From NCBI GenBank assembly GCA_001599295.1, contig BCGN01000006.1, positions 1,178,001 through 1,242,000 of the forward strand: a stretch of 64,000 bases of DNA. Direction: 5' to 3'. Of the stretch, positions 35,548-45,031 are shown in pieces. The stretch's first letter is position 1, and each line of letters begins with the position of its first letter. This DNA comes from Sporopachydermia quercuum. Its lineage: Eukaryota; Ascomycota; Sporopachydermiomycetes; Sporopachydermiales; Sporopachydermiaceae. A model generated the notes under the pieces. It searched no databases, had not been told where the DNA came from, and worked only from the letters and a program-made list of their open reading frames with translations. Both the position numbers and the translations under genes were made by a program.

Positions 35548-36480
35548 TTAAACTCCTTCTTCATAGTTAACAGCCTCAAAGAAATACATAACAGCNAATA
35601 TAACGAAAACAACAGCACCGCCTAGGGTAACAGTCTTCATACTGATTTTGCTTGCAATCAATTGACCTCCAATCACAGCACCGCCAGTACATATGCCGTG
35701 TCCAACAACTGAGCCAAAAATCACATACCAATAGTCAGAACCAGCAGCCATAGCGATAGTTGCGAATTGCGACCTATCACCCCACTCACCTAAAAACGTC
35801 ATTGTAAAAACCTGAATCCATTCAGGAGAGAAGATAAAGGACAAGAGGTTGACAATAGAGGCTTTTAAATTCTTTAATTTTGATGAGGGTGAGGCTGATG
35901 GATGTGACCCATTTTCTAGTTCATCATTTTGATCATTAATGACCTTTGTTTCAATTTCCTCTTGAACTTCTTGCATCTCTTCATCAACACCTTCATCCCG
36001 GCTCATTTCAAATCCTTCTTTGAAAAGCTTCAACCCAAAGATCACGAAAAAGACTGACGCTAAGTAATGGGTTATTTTTGGAGAAAACAAAGCAGGTAAA
36101 GTATGCCCTATCAGACCAGATAAAACTGTCATTATCATTAAAGCACCGAAAGCTGCAGTAAATACAACAAGTCTTGAGGATCTCATAGCCATTAAAGCGG
36201 CAATGAGAAAAGTCTTATCACCAATCTCTGATACAACAATCATACACAATGAAGCGGAAAATGATTTGAAACTAGATTCAGACTCAAATTCTGAATTTTT
36301 TACATCAACCGCGCTTTCAGTGGTATCAAGCGAATCGCTGACATCGATCTCACTTTTCAGTTCCGACAAATATTCACTCTCTGTGACTGATATTGCTTCA
36401 GCTTTGATAGAGTTGATGAACAAAGCCAGCGCTATCAAAATCGCTAATGATGTAAGAAACTTCATCTTGATGCCAACCAT
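35548..36480 (-). CDS. GDT1: Gdt1, Golgi Mn2+/Ca2+ transporter (UPF0016/TMEM165)
   Basis: Cation/proton exchanger of the early Golgi supplying Mn2+ for glycosylation. Single exon, 310 residues, ATG 36480. A hydrophobic signal-like segment (about 6-27) is followed by an acidic luminal stretch. The two family signature motifs are intact: EIGDKT at 85-90 and EWGDRS at 232-237, each in a repeated three-helix unit. An acidic loop (about 160-200) links the halves. One unresolved residue comes from an N near 35596. Confidence 0.95.
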   Translation of the reverse strand: MVGIKMKFLTSLAILIALALFINSIKAEAISVTESEYLSELKSEIDVSDSLDTTESAVDVKNSEFESESSFKSFSASLCMIVVSEIGDKTFLIAALMAMRSSRLVVFTAAFGALMIMTVLSGLIGHTLPALFSPKITHYLASVFFVIFGLKLFKEGFEMSRDEGVDEEMQEVQEEIETKVINDQNDELENGSHPSASPSSKLKNLKASIVNLLSFIFSPEWIQVFTMTFLGEWGDRSQFATIAMAAGSDYWYVIFGSVVGHGICTGGAVIGGQLIASKISMKTVTLGGAVVFVIXAVMYFFEAVNYEEGV

Positions 36481-37146
36481 TGTGTTTCGAATAAGATTTA
36501 TATGATCTTTCTATGATTTCTTTTTTCTTTTATAACTTGAATTCCTTGCCCTCAATAATTCTTTTTGTAAACCAATAAATGTTTTTCCAACAAGTGACTT
36601 TTGATCAGAGAAACGATAATCAATCACCAAAAATTCAGTACTTTGACTTCGAGATTCGCTGGTTTGTACTCGCTGCTTCTTGCAAATACTCTTTTGTTAT
36701 ATTGTAGTAATAACAAATATCAATTCTTTTATAATCTTCTTCTATATCCCTATCCAACGAAAGCAATTNTCTGTTGTATGTTGAATGAAATACCTGATTC
36801 GCGTCCTTTATGTCGATATATTCCACAGCCTCTATGGATCATCTAAAGGCGGTTTTATCTTTCCTCTTTCACTTATTTCCTAACACTAATTGCTCAAAAC
36901 AAATTGAAATAAAGGGTTATCTCTAGTCAAATAAATCTCAAAATTTAAGTCTAAATGTAATTCTAGGTCTATTCTTTATGTCGGGTCATTTCCTGAANAT
37001 TCTTTATGGTCCTTCAGTCTATTCAGCTTCAATCAGCGAATGATGTGCCACTTGCAAACAGCTTACTGTTAAAAAGCGGTACAAACAGGAAAGTAGTCTT
37101 ACACAAACAGTTCACCACACAAACCTAACTCGCATACAGTTTTTGA

Positions 37147-37170
37147 AGCTGTACCTGAACAGGTACAGCT
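37147..37170. repeat. Perfect 24-bp inverted repeat (11-bp arms)
   Basis: Arms AGCTGTACCTG and CAGGTACAGCT flank a 2-bp centre (AA). Directly overlapping its right end, GCTACCC (37168-37174) pairs with GGGTAGC (37199-37205), with TTTT/AAAA extending the stem after a 2-nt bulge. Could be a dimeric protein site or a structured RNA. Confidence 0.9.
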
Positions 37171-38029
37171 ACCCTTTTAGGAAGAACTATTCAAAAGCGG
37201 GTAGCGACTTGGCTAGAATTTATGAGACAAAAATCAATCACCGAAGTCAAAATGAAAAGGTGTAAGGATTAGAGAAAGAGGCTGAGGAAAAGACATATAG
37301 GAAGATGACGAGAAAACGATGTTACAAGTATTCTAAAGTATTCTCTCAGGCTATTGCAGATTTAAATTCTACTGAATATTTCACCGTTGTTCAAACGAAC
37401 TGTACGATATTTCTCTATATCTTTCGTCAACTCTTCGGCATCAAGGTAACAGGATTTCTGTAATAAAAGAAAATTGTATCACGTGACTAAGAAAAATCTT
37501 GATCTTTCTTGATCTTCATCGAGCTTTCTATTCGCACCAGATTCATTATCCGTTACTAATATTATTATTGCAGTAAGAATAATTCTATTCATTCAGCAAC
37601 TTANTTATTCTATTTTACTATTTTCGCTTTCTGACTTCAAGCTTTTCTACAAAGCCGAGCATCTTTTGCCTTATTAATTGACAATGATCATCGTGGTTGA
37701 GATATCAACACGTAAACTTTAATATTTCGTAGTATATGCCAGGCAAAACAATTTGTATTTACAAAAAGAGATCAAAGAACAATTGAAAGAAGAAAGAAAT
37801 TATCTACAAATACACTACCTAACAAGATCATCAATTATTTGCTTCAAATAATTCTAGAATTCGAAAAGCCAATATTCGATATGCGAGGCAACCGGAACAA
37901 CTGAACGTACGTATCGCAGACAACCGCCCACATTCTATCCTTCATTGACAAGTACTTAGAATCAGTAGGAGCTACCAGCAGTAGTAGGAGTTGTTGGTCT
38001 CATCTACATAGCGCTTCACTGTTTACCTA

Positions 38030-38092
38030 ATGAATATCAGATATGTGATTTTTCAAGCTGGCTTGATATTTCAAAAACAAAACTTGCAATAG
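38030..38092 (+). other. Upstream ORF of the GCR1-type factor
   Basis: ATG at 38030 opens 20 codons and stops at TAG 38090-38092, 35 bp before the main ATG and out of frame with it. If transcribed it would be a classic uORF. No ATG extends the main frame upstream. Confidence 0.5.
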
Positions 38093-38127
38093 ACCGCGTG
38101 CCTGAAATACAGGCTGAATATCTAGTT

Positions 38128-39357
38128 ATGAACATGGCTAACCTGAACTCGCATTCACAACAAAGCAGTAACAACTTTGATCAGAATATGGGTCTGATAT
38201 CTGGTCACAACACACATAACCATAGTAATACAAATCANACACATTACAACCCAAGGGTTCGAAACTTCAGAAGCAGTTTGATCCAAGAAGAATCACACAT
38301 TGTATCAAATAGCGGTGAATTAAACAATGGTTCAGCAAAAATTAGTGGTATTACAATGAAGATGCACTCTTCTTCCATCAGAAAAGCAAAAGGGAGGACA
38401 GGCCAGAAAAAGAAGCAGGTAATCGACAGAGAACAACTTGATGCCAGGTCAGCAGTAAATACCATATGCACAAGTAGTATGAACAAACCACCTGTTGGTG
38501 ATACCNGTGTGACATATGAGAATCTGATAGAAGTAATGAATATGCATAATGAAGCCATAGACNGTCTGAAAGATAAAGTGAAATACATGGTGGAAGAAAA
38601 CAATGATTTACGGAACGAAATTACTAGATTACAGGCGATAACATCGAAACAAGAACATACGCTGTTTCGTATTCTGTCTACTCTNCAGCGGCAAAAAAAA
38701 CAAGCTGCCGATGAACTACATGCTTTGGCATCCTCAATGCTTTCATCTTCAACTTTGCAACAAGACCTTTGCTTGGTACACGAGAATGACCCTAAAGTAG
38801 CGGATTCTGATAATGCTGCAAACAACAAAAGAAACAGTGATGGCGGTAGTAATATACTCAATGGGAAGCTACGTGAACCTGACGGGACAACTACTATTTC
38901 TCATTCAGACCTTGAACCCGATTCAGGATCTTCTTCAGAATCTCCGCGAAGTACAGGCGAACGACAACAGGATCAAGANACTGCTGAATCCATATCTATG
39001 ACCTTTGACGGTGGCTTAACCCTGCCATCATCAGTTCGACCTTATTTCGAGTTCTCTGAAGTGAACAGTGTCGATGATTTGGTGAAAGAATGGTATGAAG
39101 GTATCAATGGGAACCCATCAATTCAATCATTGGAAGCTCAGTATGGCACCTCCTGGAGAGAAGGACCTAGGGCAAATCTTTCAAGGACATTTTATCGTAG
39201 AAAGCGGCTGATAAAAGCAGTAGAGAAATCAGCAACTCAACTAGGGTTATCCAAACAAGAGACCATAACTCAGTTAGAAGCTGCAAGAGTAGACTCTTCT
39301 GGTGCTAGACGATCTGTTTATTGGCTATGTGAGCATTTACCAGCACAGTTTCGCTAG
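38128..39357 (+). CDS. Transcription factor with C-terminal GCR1_C DNA-binding domain (Gcr1/Hot1/Msn1 type)
   Basis: Family members bind short CT-rich sites and control glycolytic, osmotic or filamentation genes. ATG 38128 gives 409 residues; the frame upstream has no ATG. The N-terminus is Asn/Ser/Gln-rich. A basic stretch (KAKGRTGQKKKQ) precedes a leucine-bearing coiled coil at about 140-195 that could mediate dimerisation. The C-terminal domain from about residue 305 has the family signature: VDDLVKEWYEGINGNPSIQSLE, YGTSWREGP, FYRRKRLIKAVEK. Five unresolved residues stem from Ns. Size is near Msn1, but which of the three yeast paralogues it equals cannot be decided. Confidence 0.85.
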   Translation: MNMANLNSHSQQSSNNFDQNMGLISGHNTHNHSNTNXTHYNPRVRNFRSSLIQEESHIVSNSGELNNGSAKISGITMKMHSSSIRKAKGRTGQKKKQVIDREQLDARSAVNTICTSSMNKPPVGDTXVTYENLIEVMNMHNEAIDXLKDKVKYMVEENNDLRNEITRLQAITSKQEHTLFRILSTXQRQKKQAADELHALASSMLSSSTLQQDLCLVHENDPKVADSDNAANNKRNSDGGSNILNGKLREPDGTTTISHSDLEPDSGSSSESPRSTGERQQDQXTAESISMTFDGGLTLPSSVRPYFEFSEVNSVDDLVKEWYEGINGNPSIQSLEAQYGTSWREGPRANLSRTFYRRKRLIKAVEKSATQLGLSKQETITQLEAARVDSSGARRSVYWLCEHLPAQFR

Positions 39358-39766
39358 GTAACAAGTTCGTCTTCTGGTCTTCTGATAGGGAGAATGAAGT
39401 GAAAGATAGATATACGCATAATATACGAAAATGAGAGCAAAAGGCAGAATAAAGAGCAGAGAAATAAGCAAATATCTGGAAATAACGATATATTAGATGA
39501 TATACAATGTTGTAATAAGAGTTAACCTTGATGTCGGTGCAATATAGCGATAAAACATATCTGATCTAAATTACGGAATGTACATTGATAGAGTATATGA
39601 CAGTACATAAGGTAACCTATACATAAACATGAAGTATAATACAGCCTATTATCCTAAACCAATAAAAAAAAAAAAAAGAAAAAAAAAATTAAAAAGAGAG
39701 AAGGACCAATAAAAAAATAATTTGTAATCCACAACAAATGCAACCAATAACCAACCAGACAAACAC
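39358..39766. other. Convergent 3' spacer
   Basis: Between the GCR1-type factor and the 862-residue gene, which converge. It contains an A-rich tract at about 39661-39720; no gene. Confidence 0.7.
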
Positions 39767-42355
39767 CTAAATATATTTAGAGACTTCTTCACCAATATCC
39801 CATTTCAAATCTTTACTCCATTCGTCCGCTCTATCTAAAACATGATCCAACAACTCATCATCATTATTAGGNCCAGTAGAAATATTATTCACTGAAGTAT
39901 CATCGAATTCTGCAAATTTCATAGGTGATATACCTAGTCCTTTTTCTAAGCTGTACTGGAAAGAATCTTTTGAGGGAATAAGATCCAAATCTTCTGATGG
40001 TGATTTATCGTTCTTATCAGTAAACTCATCGTTAAGGAAACTGCCATCCATATTGGAGTTATTTCTTGTGACGCTGGCAGTGGAGTTACCAGTAGATGCA
40101 ATATTGTCTGGCGATGCGTTAACTGAACCGTTGGCATCATAGTTTTTGCTAAATCCTTTGTCACTAATTTCTGTAGAGGTTTTCACAACAGGATTAGTTT
40201 CATTCTCCTCTCGAATTCCCATCTTTTCAGCTTTCTTCTTTTTATCTTTATTCTTACGTTTCTTAACACCAGCATTGATTTGCTGGGCATCAACAATAAC
40301 CACTTGAAAGCTTGACATCAGTGGTACATTACTTGCCTCTATATGAGGTGGTAAAGGAGTAGCAGCTTGAGTTGGTTGTGCAGTAGAGTTAGAGCCAGAA
40401 GAACTGGAAGCATCCACATTTTGACGACCATTGAAGCTTTTCCTTCTTTCGACAAAGACACCTAATGGAGGAGGTTCAATTTCCATTTCTATTCCGCGGG
40501 CTCTAGTAGCTGGCGTTGGTGTAGCATTTGTTGCTTTATATGCACTTCTTCTTATGGTTGATGGAGGTTTTGTTGCTGATGACATTATAACTGTCGTGGG
40601 AGATGAGTATTCCATGCGAGGGCTTCGACTTTCATGCGGAGATTCTCTTATGATTTTATTTTGATTGCTGGAGTTGTGCGATGGTAAAGGAGGTGTGCTT
40701 GGACGAGTAACTGTATGCTTAAGGTTAGCCGTAGATTTGGATTTATGGGGTTTTAAAACTTTCTGATTAGTTGAAGGTAATGAAGCATGACTAGCAACTT
40801 TTCGAACATTCTTCCTTAAAGATGGTGTACCAGTATTGGTGACTGAAGGCTGTTCAGGGCGTTGTTGATGCTGTTTACTTACTCTTGGAGATGACAAGGA
40901 AGCGTTATTCTTATTTGGTGAGCCAAAACTCGGAGACCCTAATATTTTCGATACTTGGGAATAGCTTTTTATAGGAGAGTTTTCACGTAAAAAATTGATT
41001 CCTTTGTTAATGACTTGTTCACCTTTCATAGTAACATCTCTTATTTTCTTAGCAACTCTTGAATATCCCTGAATACCTTCATTATGAACCAAGGCAATTT
41101 GATTTTGAGATTGAACTTGCGCTTGGTTCTGCTGCTTGGAATCAGATAGGGATTGTCTCAGTTTTGATTTTTTAACTGATGGCGATGCAACGAAAATTTG
41201 AGGTGAATCATTAGTAGGTTTAACATGAAAATGATTCTGAAACTTGTTTTCGAATTGAATTTGGTTGCCCAGAGAGATATGTGAAGTACCAGGGATCAAT
41301 TTTTTGGGTGTCCATATAGATTTTTGAGGAACTCTATTATCAATCATATTGGACGAATGATGTAGTTCCTGAGGTCTCAAATCAGGGAAGTTTCCTGACG
41401 TTTGATCTAAAACCGGTGTATCTTGAGGGGAAACATAAGCGGTTGAAGCTGATTGCGCATTTGATGAGTATAAGTAATCATTAGAATCAAAAGCAGAACG
41501 TTGCTGAGGAGAGTTCACATTCTGTAGGGAATCTTGGTACGGATGTCGCTCACTATGCAGTAAATCAATACTTGATACATTCAAAGGGGAATCTCCATGG
41601 ATAACTCTTGAACTATGTTTAGTAGGTCTTTTCGTGCTTGAAATGCGACCTCCTTCTTGAACTCCATGTTGATTTTCTGATAAGAACTCTCTGCCATATG
41701 AAGAACCCATTCTATAGAACTCAACATCATTTTCACCAAGCTGAGTGGAGGTTAGTGCATCGTCGCCATCATCACGATAATATTTTACTCCTACTCCGTT
41801 AGGGATAAGTGAANTATGTTGCATTCCATGTGGAGCATTACTATTAGAACCCGACACTCTATCCATGCCAAAATCTTCTCCAGGATAGGTTTCCAAGTCA
41901 TATATATGATCAGGATACTCATTAGGATCAGGAGTTGGAAGCAGTAGAGAATAATATGAAGTATCCATAGGAGGCATCCCAGTTTGGGATCCAGGATCAG
42001 TCATGTTCAGCGATAGTTCTAGATCCATGGTCATACTTGAGTCTGGTTGATTCATTGGATACAACCCACTTATAGAATAAAATTGATCTTGAGCCGTAAC
42101 GTAAGCGGAATTAGAACTGCCATTATTACTCATACTCGTTGATATGTTTACATTGGAATGCAGATCATTTACCCCACGACCTTTCACCGTATCAATGGTC
42201 TGTGTATTGATATACGTAGAATTTGCGTGATAATTAGGAGCATTCATAAACAAATTGTTGTTATGATCATTGTTTGGAGACATATTGGATACCAGATTTG
42301 AAGAAACAAACTGTTGTCTCTTAGGAGGGGAATCAAATGTTGCTTCAGATGGCAT
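39767..42355 (-). CDS. Large Ser/Asn-rich protein of unknown function
   Basis: Not recognised. Single open frame of 862 residues from ATG 42355 (MPSEATFDSPPKRQQF); the frame upstream of this ATG has no other ATG. Composition is dominated by Ser, Asn, Pro and Gln, with many SP/TP sites, typical of a disordered, heavily phosphorylated regulator. Local features: an acidic hydrophobic patch (MTMDLELSLNMTDPG) near residue 110; a Gln-rich run near 390; a possible helix (VAKKIRDVTMKGEQVINKG); a conserved-looking RGIEMEIEPPPLGVFVERRKSF near 630; and a strongly basic KKRKNKDKKKKAEKMG stretch that could be a nuclear signal. The C-terminus is acidic and amphipathic (DHVLDRADEWSKDLKWDIGE). No zinc finger or other DNA-binding fold is visible. 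A transcription or cell-cycle regulator is possible but speculative. Confidence 0.75.
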   Translation of the reverse strand: MPSEATFDSPPKRQQFVSSNLVSNMSPNNDHNNNLFMNAPNYHANSTYINTQTIDTVKGRGVNDLHSNVNISTSMSNNGSSNSAYVTAQDQFYSISGLYPMNQPDSSMTMDLELSLNMTDPGSQTGMPPMDTSYYSLLLPTPDPNEYPDHIYDLETYPGEDFGMDRVSGSNSNAPHGMQHXSLIPNGVGVKYYRDDGDDALTSTQLGENDVEFYRMGSSYGREFLSENQHGVQEGGRISSTKRPTKHSSRVIHGDSPLNVSSIDLLHSERHPYQDSLQNVNSPQQRSAFDSNDYLYSSNAQSASTAYVSPQDTPVLDQTSGNFPDLRPQELHHSSNMIDNRVPQKSIWTPKKLIPGTSHISLGNQIQFENKFQNHFHVKPTNDSPQIFVASPSVKKSKLRQSLSDSKQQNQAQVQSQNQIALVHNEGIQGYSRVAKKIRDVTMKGEQVINKGINFLRENSPIKSYSQVSKILGSPSFGSPNKNNASLSSPRVSKQHQQRPEQPSVTNTGTPSLRKNVRKVASHASLPSTNQKVLKPHKSKSTANLKHTVTRPSTPPLPSHNSSNQNKIIRESPHESRSPRMEYSSPTTVIMSSATKPPSTIRRSAYKATNATPTPATRARGIEMEIEPPPLGVFVERRKSFNGRQNVDASSSSGSNSTAQPTQAATPLPPHIEASNVPLMSSFQVVIVDAQQINAGVKKRKNKDKKKKAEKMGIREENETNPVVKTSTEISDKGFSKNYDANGSVNASPDNIASTGNSTASVTRNNSNMDGSFLNDEFTDKNDKSPSEDLDLIPSKDSFQYSLEKGLGISPMKFAEFDDTSVNNISTXPNNDDELLDHVLDRADEWSKDLKWDIGEEVSKYI

Positions 42356-42377
42356 ATTGATATGACTTGTATATTGT

Positions 42378-42397
42378 GATATGATATGATATGATAG
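42378..42397. repeat. Short GATAT pentanucleotide run
   Basis: Three full GATAT units plus GATAG, 23 bp upstream of the ATG of the 862-residue gene. Same unit as the larger array at 2101-2195. Confidence 0.8.
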
Positions 42398-42715
42398 GCA
42401 AACTGAAATGATAGAATGATGACAACAAATGTTCAAACAGGTGCGCGGCGATAAAAGGAATAGAAAATCAGATGCTCTGTGGTATCTGCATGCAAGCCTT
42501 TCGGTAGATCAAGGTGTTGTGGTTCATTCAAATGCCCTTGTTGATCTTTATTTCTATAGTAAACAAGCGATGTATCAAATAGCAAGCATGATATCCACAC
42601 AATAAATCAACTGAAAACGAACGACAGTCAAAAGCGAACGAAAATCTTTTTGCACCAGGCAAAAATGGTATTGAAGGGCTTCTAATATAAAATAAAAGGT
42701 ACCTATTAAAGAGAG

Positions 42716-42749
42716 CAGATCAACTGTTTCTCTTTATATAGTTGATCTG
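42716..42749. repeat. Inverted repeat, 10-bp arms, 14-bp loop
   Basis: CAGATCAACT at 42716-42725 pairs with AGTTGATCTG at 42740-42749. It lies 360 bp upstream of the 862-residue gene. Confidence 0.85.
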
Positions 42750-45031
42750 AGGTTCTATGACAGTTTAAACAAACAAACAACACAACCAAAAAAATCAAAC
42801 AAAACTATGGAGCCAAAACACAGATATTTCAACCCATTAATAACTGAAGTCAGCTTAGTTGTAATCAAATGAACAGGTACTATTATGCCGTTCAATATAG
42901 CATCTATAGGTAAATTTAGTATAGATAGCAGCTAATGTATGCGGCAGGTTCTCTGAATGCTAATAGAAGAGAATGTTGAGGTCACAATGTAAACAACCAC
43001 AAACAAAAAAAACAACAGGAGAGATAATTTAAATGATTACATAATCTTAAATATAAGGAATTTTATCCCCACATTGAAGAAGGTTGAGAAGAACCTTAAA
43101 CAAAGTTGTCAGGCTTAGAGAAGNAACTGGATCCGATGCATTTGATTCAAGGTATTTGGTTCACGATATTGGGTCCCTTATGAGGGGGAGAAAAGTTGCA
43201 GATAAAATAATATAGCTTTTTGGCTTTTGATTTGCGATTATCTTCAAAATTCTTGGAAAAAAATAGACTGTTGAACTCAGCATAAGAACTATTATAAAAT
43301 CTGGAATAGTGCGACCTTGATATATTATGTTCAGCACCATACATAAACTATAAAGCTTATTCAACATTAATACTCCGGCTTCAGTAAATTGATTTTCTTC
43401 TATGAGTCATGTTACTTCCTTTCCAGTGAAGGTACCGTACATATCAAACGGTATTCCTACTTGTGGCTATGCTTTGTATAATAACATCATATCTACTTTG
43501 AAGCGTCGCTTACACCAAAAGCCGATCAGAAACTCGATGGCTTTTCTCTTGTTTTTCATGCGCGCCTAATCGAACTTAAAATTAGTGAAAATCATTAAGG
43601 TTTAGCATATTGATAAGAATTCTTTCATGATATTATCCAATTGCTAGTGATGGTATAGATGTAAGAACAAATGGTTCCTATGAAAAAAAGGATTAAAAAA
43701 TAGTGTAATGATATTTTTACTTGAAAATCGTTTCTCAAAATTCGATATATTCGAATAATCCTGGAGTATGTGTAATCAATAGCTTAGTGTTGATTGAAGA
43801 ACCGAAGAAAAAACGGCACAGCGGCTAATAATAACCATATCTGTCCTATATAAATCATTGGATTAGTTTCTTTCGTCGCTGTGAACCTGTGTTTCTCTAT
43901 AAAGTCATTGATCCAACTGACGCTCTGATCTCATTTCTTTTTTCATAGTAATTAGTATTCGCTTTTATCCGTCCCTCCTGTCAGAGATCATGCACTCCCT
44001 ACCTAACAATGAGGTAAGTGAGCAAAGGNTCCAAGACATAGTGAGACTTGATGTTTGGCACACTATTTGNACACCCTGTTTCCTGGGTTACGATCTTCTC
44101 AGATAAGATAAACAAACAAATAAACAAACAATCAAATTGTTTCAATTGAACCAAATAATCTCGTGTTTGTGGAAAGAATACAATTGTGTTTGCACTTTCA
44201 CCATGGTTTACAACAAATAAACAATCCATGACAATACTAACTACAAATAGTATTTGCAACAATTCTAATCGTATAGTAACCATTTATCAAATACTGTTTA
44301 TTTCCTTTTATGAGGTTTTTTCTTCCCTTTTCCTTTTACTTACCTCGTGCTCTANATAGAAGATCTAATAAGTTTTTTTCCTATATATTACCTCAAATTG
44401 AATCTGTTGTATATTATTTATGTAAAATAACAAATCTAGTATTATCAATTGTACTTTTAGCGACGTCAAATTATTGAGAAAAGCATCCCATTGAACGAAT
44501 TCTGACAGAAACTTGATTAAAGCCTGATTGTGATGAAGCGATCAATGAAAGGAGAGATAGAGTAGATTTTTATTAATAAGTAGGTATTGCAAAAAAAGAG
44601 GTTACTTCTCTGTATTTCTGTTTAATAGTAAAAGATGAAAATCATTTGTAAACTGACAATAGCCTAGATTTATTGAAACTATTATAAGAAATGAAGCTTG
44701 AGAGACCCCTAAATAAAGCGAAGTGATAAGATTGNAAGTATTTTAATATCCTATTTTTGTCAACTCTTAAACGACATCAGCGAGTTGAGGACATCAAGGA
44801 ACATACAAAGACCTTTACTCAATTCACTGTACTTTCATCTAATCCAAGCTTTCACCCATTGATTTCATGGTTGTATTTATGTTGCAGAACTGAGTCGTGT
44901 ATTATTAACAGTTAACTCATCAANTATCAACAATCACTCAATAACCGAAAGGTAATCCATTGTACAATCAGCTTATTGCTTGATACTTAAACCATTGATA
45001 TTTCTAGTTTAAAGCAGAACATTACATTACA

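Larger units (their letters stand above)
36481..38127. other. Divergent promoter region, GDT1 and GCR1-type factor
   Basis: 1.65 kb without a gene. It contains the perfect inverted repeat at 37147-37170, a second bulged inverted repeat at 37168-37205, and a 20-codon upstream ORF at 38030-38092. Confidence 0.65.
42356..45031. other. Long divergent promoter region before NUD1-like gene
   Basis: 2.7 kb with no credible gene; a 94-codon hydrophobic minus-strand frame at 44283-43999 is not convincing. It contains GATAT units at 42378-42397, an inverted repeat at 42716-42749, and AAAC-type simple repeats near 42768 and 44114. Confidence 0.6.

Noticed and set aside
43999-44283. 94-codon hydrophobic minus-strand frame
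   Set aside because: Has an ATG but contains unresolved bases and no family features; probably chance in AT-rich DNA.
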